Of a DNA stretch of 64,000 bases, positions 18,865 through 26,915 are shown one piece after another. Below the pieces are notes generated by a model, which did no database searches, had not been told where the DNA came from, and saw only the letters and a program-made list of their open reading frames with translations. Both the position numbers and the translations under genes were made by a program. The DNA comes from an uncultured Flavobacteriaceae bacterium (lineage in GTDB: Bacteria; Bacteroidota; Bacteroidia; Flavobacteriales; Flavobacteriaceae): positions 670,308 to 734,307 of the forward strand of contig CANKZG010000001.1 in NCBI GenBank assembly GCA_947488435.1, in the 5' to 3' direction. Numbering within the stretch: position 1 is the stretch's first letter; every line of letters begins with the position of its first letter.

Positions 18865-21294
18865 ATGCTTAGGAATCATTTTAAAATTGCTTGGAGAAAT
18901 TTATGGAAAAACAGGGCATTCAGTATCCTTAATGTTTTAGGCTTGGCGGTAAGCATGTCGGTCTGTTTGTTGATTATCATGATTATTGCCGATCAATATA
19001 GTTTTGATACCTACCACACCAATAAAGAACATATTTATCGTGTTCACACCAATCGATATAATACAACAGGTAGAGAAACTGCAAGCTCAGCTTTACCTCT
19101 TGCCAAAAAATTAAGAGAAGAATATGCAATCGTAGATCAAGCTGCTGGTTTAAACAAGCAAATTGGAGGAGACCTCATCTATAATGAGAATTTTGCCAGT
19201 GGTGGGGGCTATTTTGCAGAGCAGAATATTTTTAAAATACTTGATTTTTCTTTTAACGAAGGAAATCCTGATACCGCCTTAGAGGATCCTTATTCTTTAG
19301 TAATTACTTCAGAATTGAAACAATTTCTGTTTCCAAACGAACCTGCACTTGGAAAAGTTGTTGAATTTCATGATAAAGGTATATTGGCTGCCGGTGTTGA
19401 AGAAGGTAATTTTGAAAAAAATTATGGCTCTTTTACCATAACAGGCGTACTACACCCAAATCCTGGCAAAACACATTTACCGTTCAAATTTCTAGCTTCC
19501 CAAAGTACCATGAGCGCCTTGCGAAGCGACAATTTATTCTTTTTTGAGGATAATAACTGGGCTGATGTTTGGACCAATTATACTTATGTTTTATTGAAAA
19601 AAGGACAAGATCAAAAAAGTCTACAACTCGCTTTAGATCAAATCGCCAGAGAACAATACCCAGCAGGTGAAAAAGATAGGTTTTCTTTTAAAGCGATTCC
19701 CTTAAAAGCAATTACACCTGGTGGAATTGTTGGAAATACAACACATGTTTCTCTACCCAAAGTGTTCTTGTTTATTCTTATGGTACTCTGTTTAATTGTA
19801 ATGTTATCTGCATGTTTAAATTATACCAATTTATCTGTTGCACAAGCCTTCAAAAGGTTTAAAGAAGTTGGTGTGCGAAAGGTAGCCGGAGCTACACGAA
19901 CTCAGGTTTTTTTACAATTCATTATAGAGGCGGTGGTAATTTCTCTACTATCTTTAGTCTTCGCCTATATACTCTTACTTTTTCTTCAAAACATCTTTAG
20001 CGATTTATGGCTAAACCGTTTTTTAGCCATTTCGTTCCGTCAAAACTTAGCTGTTGCTTTTGCTTTTATCGGATTCAGTCTTATGGTTGGTCTTATCTCT
20101 GGTATTCTTCCAGCAATATATATTTCGGCCATAAACCCAATGAGTCTATTTCAAAAATTTAGGGGGCTTCGCATTTTTAAGGGGGTAGGGATTCATAAAG
20201 CTTTTATCGTAATTCAGTTTACGGTGTCCTTGGTCTTTATCATCTCCGTTTTGCTTTTAAATTCACAAGCCAGACATTTACTTAACTTTGATTACGGTTT
20301 TGATACTGAAGATATCATTACGGTAAAACTTTATAATCCCGACAACTATAATAAGTTTGCTCAGGAAACTGCATCCTTGGCTGAAATTTCACATATAGGG
20401 GCTACATCACTACTGCCAGCTGGAGGGGTAAATATGGGAGCCTCTGCTATTCGTTTAACATCGCTCCAAGATACTATCCCTATAAATTATATGGATATTA
20501 ATCATACCGCTATTGCAACTTTTGGACTTAAAATAATAGCTGGGGAAAACTTCACCGAGCATAGTAATGAAAATCATGTATTATTAAATGAGCTTGCCGT
20601 AGAAAGCTTCAACTTTATAACTAACGAAGACGCAATTGGCAAGCAAATTTTTATTGAAAATCAAACTGTAGAGGTTGTAGGGATCGTTCAGGATTTTAAT
20701 TTTCTATCTTCCGACAGACCTTTAGAGAATTTAATGATTCGAAATAGGTCAAACCAATTTGCATTTGCAGCAATAAAGATACGTTCGGAAGACAGGGCAA
20801 AAACCGTTGCGGCAATTGAACAAATTTGGATCAGAACGAATCCAAGAACAAAATTTGTTCACTCTTACTTGGATGATGAATTACGTTTCATCCACATTAT
20901 TCTAACCGATGTATTTTATATTATAGGGTTACTTTCTTTCTTAGCGATATTTGTGTCTTGCCTTGGTTTGCTTGGCATGTCCGCTTATAATAGCCAGTTG
21001 CGTAAAAAAGAAATAGGCATTCGAAAGGTGTTGGGTTCTACTATGTTTCAGATTGTTCTATTGTTATCCAAAGGTTTTATGTTACTACTCTGCGTTGCTA
21101 TCTGCATTGCAGTTCCATTGGCCTATCTCATAAATATGCAATGGCTCGAATCTTTTGCATCTCATATCAACATTAGTTTTTCGCATATAGCATTAGGAGT
21201 AGCATTAATCTTGGTATTGAGTTTCTTTATGATTTTCAGTCAGTCATACACTATTGGAAAAACCAATCCTATAAAAACGCTAAGAACGGAATAA
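18865..21294 (+). CDS. MacB/FtsX-type ABC permease P8, first after the gap
   Basis: This 809-residue permease is one of the more divergent members. The start is MLRNHFKIAWRNLWKN. Domain 1 has ITGVLHPNPGKTHLPF in place of VTGV-x-D-x-P-x-NSHF, and TM2 leads into ACLNYTNLSVAQAFKRFKEVGVRKVAG, where KVAG replaces KVLG/KVIG. The second coupling region is QLRKKEIGIRKVLGSTM. The last cytoplasmic stretch is IFSQSYTIGKTNPIKTLRTE, without the S-x-Q-x-I-K-A-A pattern of the other copies. The length is normal and both periplasmic domains are complete. It opens the second half of the array. Confidence 0.92.
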   Translation: MLRNHFKIAWRNLWKNRAFSILNVLGLAVSMSVCLLIIMIIADQYSFDTYHTNKEHIYRVHTNRYNTTGRETASSALPLAKKLREEYAIVDQAAGLNKQIGGDLIYNENFASGGGYFAEQNIFKILDFSFNEGNPDTALEDPYSLVITSELKQFLFPNEPALGKVVEFHDKGILAAGVEEGNFEKNYGSFTITGVLHPNPGKTHLPFKFLASQSTMSALRSDNLFFFEDNNWADVWTNYTYVLLKKGQDQKSLQLALDQIAREQYPAGEKDRFSFKAIPLKAITPGGIVGNTTHVSLPKVFLFILMVLCLIVMLSACLNYTNLSVAQAFKRFKEVGVRKVAGATRTQVFLQFIIEAVVISLLSLVFAYILLLFLQNIFSDLWLNRFLAISFRQNLAVAFAFIGFSLMVGLISGILPAIYISAINPMSLFQKFRGLRIFKGVGIHKAFIVIQFTVSLVFIISVLLLNSQARHLLNFDYGFDTEDIITVKLYNPDNYNKFAQETASLAEISHIGATSLLPAGGVNMGASAIRLTSLQDTIPINYMDINHTAIATFGLKIIAGENFTEHSNENHVLLNELAVESFNFITNEDAIGKQIFIENQTVEVVGIVQDFNFLSSDRPLENLMIRNRSNQFAFAAIKIRSEDRAKTVAAIEQIWIRTNPRTKFVHSYLDDELRFIHIILTDVFYIIGLLSFLAIFVSCLGLLGMSAYNSQLRKKEIGIRKVLGSTMFQIVLLLSKGFMLLLCVAICIAVPLAYLINMQWLESFASHINISFSHIALGVALILVLSFFMIFSQSYTIGKTNPIKTLRTE

Positions 21295-21321
21295 AGAACG
21301 CTGAAATAAATATTCAAAACT

Positions 21322-23694
21322 ATGTTCAAAACTAACCTTAAAATCGCCTTACGGAACCTTTTTAAAAACAAGGTATACTTTACCATAAATATTCTTGGTC
21401 TTTCTATAGCGCTAACAGTATCATTCTTAATGTTACTTTGGGTTTATGATGAATATGGTATGGATAAGTTCCATAGCTCAGATGAACAGCTGTTTCGTGT
21501 AAAAAGGACAGTTCCACTAGAAAATAATGTTTTGGATGTTTACGAAACCGTATCCTACCCATTATTAGAAACCGCTAAAGAACAACTTCCGGAAATAGAA
21601 AAATATATTACCCTTGGACGTAGTTATGAAGACAATTTAAGAGTTAATGACACGGATTACAGAGCTTCTGGCACTTTTACCAATGCCGATTTTTTTGCTA
21701 GTTTTTCTTTCCCTATCCTTCAGGGGGATATCACCCAACTAGACAAAAAAATTGAAGCAATTGCCATTTCGGAAAGTTTGGCAAAACGCATTTGGGGAGA
21801 ATCATGGTCCAAAAATGCTATTGGAAGTAACTTGCATATCTATGACAACGCAGATTTTACGGTTGAGGCTGTCTACGCTGATTTTCCCAAACAGTCTTCT
21901 ATACAGAACGAATTTTATTATGGCTTTAAGAAGCACTTAGCAGATAGATCATGGATGTTAGAATGGGGAAATAGTGGAATGCAAGCTGCATTTCTCTTGA
22001 GAAAAGATGCTGATCCTGAGCAAATATCTACTAAACTTCAAGATCTTTTTCAAGCTAATATTGAAGGGAACGTCAAGGAAGGTATCTTTCTTCAGAAATT
22101 TTCAGACAATTATCTGTATAACCAGTTTGACGAGCAAGCTCAAGTAAGTGGAGGTCGTATTGAATATGTACGAATATTTGCCATTGCTGCCGTTTTTCTG
22201 CTCCTAATTTCTTGTATCAATTTTGTAAACCTATCTACAGCATACGCTATTAAGAGAGCTGGTGAAATTGGTGTGCGAAAAGTCATTGGCGCAAAAAAAG
22301 GCACCCTGATTTCTCAATTTCTGACAGAAACAGCAATTATTACCACAATGTCTTTTGGCTTTGCATTGTTATGCGCTTGGTTGGTACTCCCAAGTATAAA
22401 TACTTTTGTTGGAAAGAGCTTGGAAATTGATCTTACCCAACCGCTTGTTTTGGTGAGTCTTTTAGGCGTTTTTATTGGAACAACCCTATTATCTGGTGCC
22501 TATCCATCTTTTGTCCTTTCTTCATTTAAGCCAGTAAATGCTTTAAAAGGTATAAGTAAGGAACAACGTGGAACAACTTCTTTACGAAAAGGTTTGGTTG
22601 TACTGCAATTTGGATTATCCATACTTCTCATTGTTGCTGCAATTGTAGTAAAGCAACAGGTAGACTATATCAATCAAAAAGACCTGGGAATTTCAAAAAG
22701 TCATATTGTTTCCATTCATCAAGATCAGGAGTTAACAAAAAATTATACCGTTTTAAGAAATGAATTAATTACTGCAGTCGGAATTGAAGGCACTACATTA
22801 GCCGGTCCTTCACCATTAGATATGGGAGCTTCTTCAACACAAGGGGTACATTGGAATGGAAAAACTTCGGATCAGGAACATATTGAATTTTCACTACTCT
22901 GGGCAGCTCATAACTTTCCGGAAGTTTTCGATATCCCTATAGTTGATGGTGCTTTTTATCGAGAGGAAGCCATTGATACGCTTAACGTTGTTCTAAATGA
23001 AACTGCAATTGCTGCTACTGGTCTAAAAGATCCTATCGGAAAAACAATAACGGTATGGGGGAAAAAACGACAAATCATTGGTGTGCTAAAAGATTTTAAT
23101 AACACATCGCTTTACGAACCTGTACAACCTTCTATTTTCTTCTTAGATCCAAATGATGCAGGCATGATGTTTGTAAAATTAAAACCTAAAGAAACGCGAG
23201 AAGGACTCGCTTCTCTTGCTGCTATTTTTAACAGCGTATTACCAGACTTTCCGCTGCATTACGACTTTATAGAAGAAGAATATGCGGAAAATTATAAAAG
23301 TGAAAAATTAACGGGAGCTTTAACGTATTACTTTGCTTTAATCTCTATCATTCTTTCCTGTTTAGGTCTTTTTGGTTTGGCGACTTTTATGGCTAAACAA
23401 CGCAAAAAAGAAATTGGAATCCGAAAAGTTTTAGGAGCAAGTGTTACCAATATAACCACATTACTATCATTAGATTTTCTGCGATTGATTCTAATATCTA
23501 TTGCTATAGCTTCACCTATTGCCTATTATTTAATGTACAATTGGTTATTGGATTTTGCCTATCGAATAGAATTGCAGTTATGGGTTTTCGTGTTGGCCGG
23601 ACTATTAACCATTCTTATAACCATTTTAACTATTGGTTTTCAGGCTATAAAGACAGCTATGGACAACCCTACCAAAAGCTTACGTACCGAATAG
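21322..23694 (+). CDS. MacB/FtsX-type ABC permease P9
   Basis: This 790-residue permease starts 27 nt after P8 with MFKTNLKIALRNLFKNK. The periplasmic entry is VYDEYGMDKFH. Coupling segments are AYAIKRAGEIGVRKVIGAKK, where G replaces the usual K before EIG, and KQRKKEIGIRKVLGASV. The SGGRIEYVRIF block before TM2 resembles the GGRI motif of P1, P2 and P11. Domain 1 carries VEAVYADFPKQSSI, a weak match to the family block, and domain 2 has IGVLKDFNNTSLY. The tail is NPTKSLRTE. Nothing suggests inactivation. Confidence 0.93.
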   Translation: MFKTNLKIALRNLFKNKVYFTINILGLSIALTVSFLMLLWVYDEYGMDKFHSSDEQLFRVKRTVPLENNVLDVYETVSYPLLETAKEQLPEIEKYITLGRSYEDNLRVNDTDYRASGTFTNADFFASFSFPILQGDITQLDKKIEAIAISESLAKRIWGESWSKNAIGSNLHIYDNADFTVEAVYADFPKQSSIQNEFYYGFKKHLADRSWMLEWGNSGMQAAFLLRKDADPEQISTKLQDLFQANIEGNVKEGIFLQKFSDNYLYNQFDEQAQVSGGRIEYVRIFAIAAVFLLLISCINFVNLSTAYAIKRAGEIGVRKVIGAKKGTLISQFLTETAIITTMSFGFALLCAWLVLPSINTFVGKSLEIDLTQPLVLVSLLGVFIGTTLLSGAYPSFVLSSFKPVNALKGISKEQRGTTSLRKGLVVLQFGLSILLIVAAIVVKQQVDYINQKDLGISKSHIVSIHQDQELTKNYTVLRNELITAVGIEGTTLAGPSPLDMGASSTQGVHWNGKTSDQEHIEFSLLWAAHNFPEVFDIPIVDGAFYREEAIDTLNVVLNETAIAATGLKDPIGKTITVWGKKRQIIGVLKDFNNTSLYEPVQPSIFFLDPNDAGMMFVKLKPKETREGLASLAAIFNSVLPDFPLHYDFIEEEYAENYKSEKLTGALTYYFALISIILSCLGLFGLATFMAKQRKKEIGIRKVLGASVTNITTLLSLDFLRLILISIAIASPIAYYLMYNWLLDFAYRIELQLWVFVLAGLLTILITILTIGFQAIKTAMDNPTKSLRTE

Positions 23695-23722
23695 AAATTT
23701 TGTTTCTACAAAATAAAAACTA

Positions 23723-26140
23723 ATGAAAACCTTATATCTAAAAATAGCATTTCGATATCTTATAAAAAACAAACTGTTCTCATTTATCAATATTTTTGGA
23801 TTGGCCATAGGTATAGCATCCTTCATACTTATTGCTCTTTATGTAAACTATGAAAAAAGCTATGATACGTTTGACGGTTCTGAAAGTGTTTTTCGTGTTT
23901 ACATGGATTACTTAGAAGGAGGGAAGTTTGTTGACGGAGATGCCAACGCCTATATTGTAAGTGGTCCTACATTAAAGGATAAGTTTCCAGAGGTTCTGGA
24001 TTTTGTAAGACTTCGCCAAATGAACGGAGTACTCCTGTTTCATAACAATACCATTTTTGATCAAAACAAAGGCTCGTTAGCAGATCCATCCTATTTTAAG
24101 ATTTTTAATACGCAACTGGACAAAGGAAATGTCAACACTGCTTTAAACGAACCCTACACCATAGTACTCCGTCATTCTCTTGCCAAAAAGATTTTTGGAA
24201 TGGATGAGCCATTGGGTAAAACTCTAAAGATTGGGGGTATTAATAGTCCTAACTTTAAGGTTACTGGAATACTTGAAGATACCCCTCGAAATTCTCATAT
24301 CAAAAATGATTTTTTAATTTCCTTCCAAAGCTTTTATACCTGGAAGATCTTTGAGGGGGATTGGGAATACACTTGGAACCAAAACATGTATTTTACCTAT
24401 CTACAACTGGATCCCTTAGCTGATGTGGATTTACTGAAGAAAAAGGTCATAGATTTTAAGGTAGCTGCCCTACCTTTTGAAAGACATAATATGGAGCCCT
24501 TAGAAGACATCCATCTCTATTCCAATAAGCCTTATGAAGCCGAAACCAATGGAAGCGCCAGCAGAATAAAATTTTTGTTTGCAATAGGGTTAATTATTAT
24601 TATTATTTCTTGGTTAAATTATATTAATCTTTCTACGACCAAATCTTTAGAACGAGCTAAAGAAACTGGCATACGAAAAGTTGTCGGAGCCCAAAAACCT
24701 CAACTTGTATTTCAAGCACTTTTAGAGTCACTATTGCTTAATTTGGTGGCCATTACAATTGCCATCGCCTTCGTAATCATAATACTTCCTATCTACAAGA
24801 ATTTTATTGGAAAGGAACTTATTTACGATTTTTTAGATAGTACACAATTAATGGCGATACTAGGTTTTGTTTTATTAGGTTCCCTAGTTTCAGGTATTTA
24901 TCCAGCCTTTGTTTTCAGCAATTATACTCCTGTAACGGCACTAAAAAGTAAAATCCGTGCCTCATCTACTGGTCTTAACATTCGAAAGGTATTGATCATT
25001 GGACAATTCTTTGCTACTATAGTTCTACTGATAGGAACCATCATGGTAACAAAACAGATTAAATTTCTAGAGCAACAACCCATAGGTGCTAATCTCGAAA
25101 AGGTTGTTGCTTTGCAAGGACAAGTCATAAATACGCCATCAGATTCCCTATTTAAGCAGGAGTTAGTGGCGTTTCAAAATGAAATTAAGAAAATTCCATT
25201 CGTAAAAAGTACGGCAACTGCCCGCACTTTCCCTGGAGGTTCCTATGAAGATTTGAATTCTAGCGCAGGAATTACTTTTCCTGATGGAACAAGAGACGAT
25301 AAAAGGATTACCTATAATTACGGTGTCTCTCCTGATTATTTTAAACTAATGGCTTTTGATTTTGTGTCTGGGCGTCCCTTTAGAGAAAATTCCAAAGGAT
25401 ACAGTAATGAGATCGTTATGAATGAGAAATTTATCCGATTCATGGGCATCTCAAATATGGAGGACGCTATTGACAAGACGGTCAAGTTTTTTGGTCAAGA
25501 TCATACCATCGTAGGGGTTATAAAAGACTATCATCATTTTGGGTTAAAGATCGGTATTGAACCTATGATTTTAAGGTATGTAACCAATACTAATAATCTT
25601 TTGATAAAGTTTGATACATCTAAGCTATCTACTTCGAACCTAAATAGTACCCTAGTCCAGATAGAAAATAAGTGGAAAGGGTTTTTCCCTCAAAGTACTT
25701 TTAACTATACTTTTCTAGATCAAAATTTCGATGCGCAATATAAAGAAGACCGAGCATTCGGTTCTGCATTTCAAGTTTTCACTATACTGGCTATACTTAT
25801 AGCTTCTATGGGGCTATTTGGTCTTACATCATATACTATCATTCAAAGAAAAAAAGAAATCGGTATCCGTAAAGTTAATGGAGCTACAATAGATCAGGTT
25901 TTAAGACTTCTCAACAAAGATTATGTTAAATGGGTAAGCTTTGCATTTATTCTTGCCATACCAGTATCATGGTATGCTATGAACAGATGGCTAGAAGGCT
26001 TTGCCTATAAAACAACGCTTAATTGGTGGGTGTTTGCCTTGGCAGGAATTTCCACTTTGGCTATTGCACTGTTAACGGTAAGTTGGCAAAGTTTCAATGC
26101 CGCAACTGCAAATCCAGCAGAAGTTTTACGAGATGAATAA
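23723..26140 (+). CDS. MacB/FtsX-type ABC permease P10, divergent coupling region and tail
   Basis: This 805-residue permease has an atypical N-terminus, MKTLYLKIAFRYLIKNK, and an atypical end, NPAEVLRDE, instead of NP-x-KSLRTE. Its second coupling segment reads QRKKEIGIRKVNGATID, with asparagine where all twelve other copies have leucine or isoleucine. The first is TKSLERAKETGIRKVVGAQK, with T for V/I before GIRK. TM2 ends SWLNYINLS and lacks the usual ACINF cysteine. Clustered changes at both ATPase-facing sites suggest a different ATPase partner or older divergence. The DUF2807 gene begins 18 nt downstream. Confidence 0.92.
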   Translation: MKTLYLKIAFRYLIKNKLFSFINIFGLAIGIASFILIALYVNYEKSYDTFDGSESVFRVYMDYLEGGKFVDGDANAYIVSGPTLKDKFPEVLDFVRLRQMNGVLLFHNNTIFDQNKGSLADPSYFKIFNTQLDKGNVNTALNEPYTIVLRHSLAKKIFGMDEPLGKTLKIGGINSPNFKVTGILEDTPRNSHIKNDFLISFQSFYTWKIFEGDWEYTWNQNMYFTYLQLDPLADVDLLKKKVIDFKVAALPFERHNMEPLEDIHLYSNKPYEAETNGSASRIKFLFAIGLIIIIISWLNYINLSTTKSLERAKETGIRKVVGAQKPQLVFQALLESLLLNLVAITIAIAFVIIILPIYKNFIGKELIYDFLDSTQLMAILGFVLLGSLVSGIYPAFVFSNYTPVTALKSKIRASSTGLNIRKVLIIGQFFATIVLLIGTIMVTKQIKFLEQQPIGANLEKVVALQGQVINTPSDSLFKQELVAFQNEIKKIPFVKSTATARTFPGGSYEDLNSSAGITFPDGTRDDKRITYNYGVSPDYFKLMAFDFVSGRPFRENSKGYSNEIVMNEKFIRFMGISNMEDAIDKTVKFFGQDHTIVGVIKDYHHFGLKIGIEPMILRYVTNTNNLLIKFDTSKLSTSNLNSTLVQIENKWKGFFPQSTFNYTFLDQNFDAQYKEDRAFGSAFQVFTILAILIASMGLFGLTSYTIIQRKKEIGIRKVNGATIDQVLRLLNKDYVKWVSFAFILAIPVSWYAMNRWLEGFAYKTTLNWWVFALAGISTLAIALLTVSWQSFNAATANPAEVLRDE

Positions 26141-26158
26141 GAATTAAACAACATTATT

Positions 26159-26890
26159 ATGATAAAAAATAAAACAATTTTATGGGTATCGATACTCGTC
26201 TTATCTTGCTTTTTCAGTGCAAATGCACAACGCATAAAAGGTAGTGGGAATGTCGTCACAACAGAAAGAAAAACCAACGATTATGAGGGTATTTCCGTAT
26301 CTGGGTTGTTTGAAGTTGTTCTGGTAGAAGGTTCCGAAGGGTTTCTTGAACTTCAGGGAGAGGATAATATCTTAGCTTATATTACAACCGAAGTTAAAAA
26401 CAAGACACTAATCATTCGATCAAAAAAAGGAGTCAACTTACTTCTTTCCAAAAATCAAAAGGTGCTGATCACTGTGCCTGTTGAGCATATCAATCATATC
26501 CGACTTTCCGGAGTTGGCACATTTAAGAGTCATAAAACATTGCAATCAGAGCGTTTTAAAATTACGCTATCTGGAGCTAGAAGTTTAACGGTTCCTATTC
26601 AATCCAAATATATCTCCTTAAATAGTTCCGGAGCAAGTATTGCATATTTAGAGGGTGAAACCGAACTTCTTGACATTCAATTATCTGGAGCCACCAGCCT
26701 TAGTGCATTTGATTTGGAATCTCAAACGGTTTCTGTTGATGCTTCTGGGGCTTCTAATGCCAAAGTAAATGCTTTACAGTCCCTCACCATAAGGGCATCT
26801 GGGGCAAGCAGTATTACCTATAAAGGGGATCCAGAGAAAATTCAAACAAAAACCCATAGCGCGGGAAGCGTAAGCCTGTTTAAAGATTAG
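26159..26890 (+). CDS. DUF2807 (GIN-type) secreted beta-helix protein embedded in the permease array
   Basis: This 243-residue protein has a signal peptide at about 1-23 (hydrophobic ILWVSILVLSCFFSANA, likely cleaved after ANA). The mature part starts RIKGSGNVVTTERKTNDYEGISVSG, typical of the DUF2807 'head GIN' family, followed by repeated turns of the SGA/SGV type (LSGVGTF, LSGARSL, SSGASIA, LSGATSL, ASGASNA, ASGASSI) that form a right-handed beta-helix in known members. It is probably periplasmic or outer-membrane associated. The biochemical role of the family is not established. It is the only gene in the array that is not a transporter component, 18 nt after P10 and 25 nt before P11, so it is very likely co-transcribed. 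Confidence 0.88.
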   Translation: MIKNKTILWVSILVLSCFFSANAQRIKGSGNVVTTERKTNDYEGISVSGLFEVVLVEGSEGFLELQGEDNILAYITTEVKNKTLIIRSKKGVNLLLSKNQKVLITVPVEHINHIRLSGVGTFKSHKTLQSERFKITLSGARSLTVPIQSKYISLNSSGASIAYLEGETELLDIQLSGATSLSAFDLESQTVSVDASGASNAKVNALQSLTIRASGASSITYKGDPEKIQTKTHSAGSVSLFKD

Positions 26891-26915
26891 TAATGATCAT
26901 CAAAAAACGAAAATC

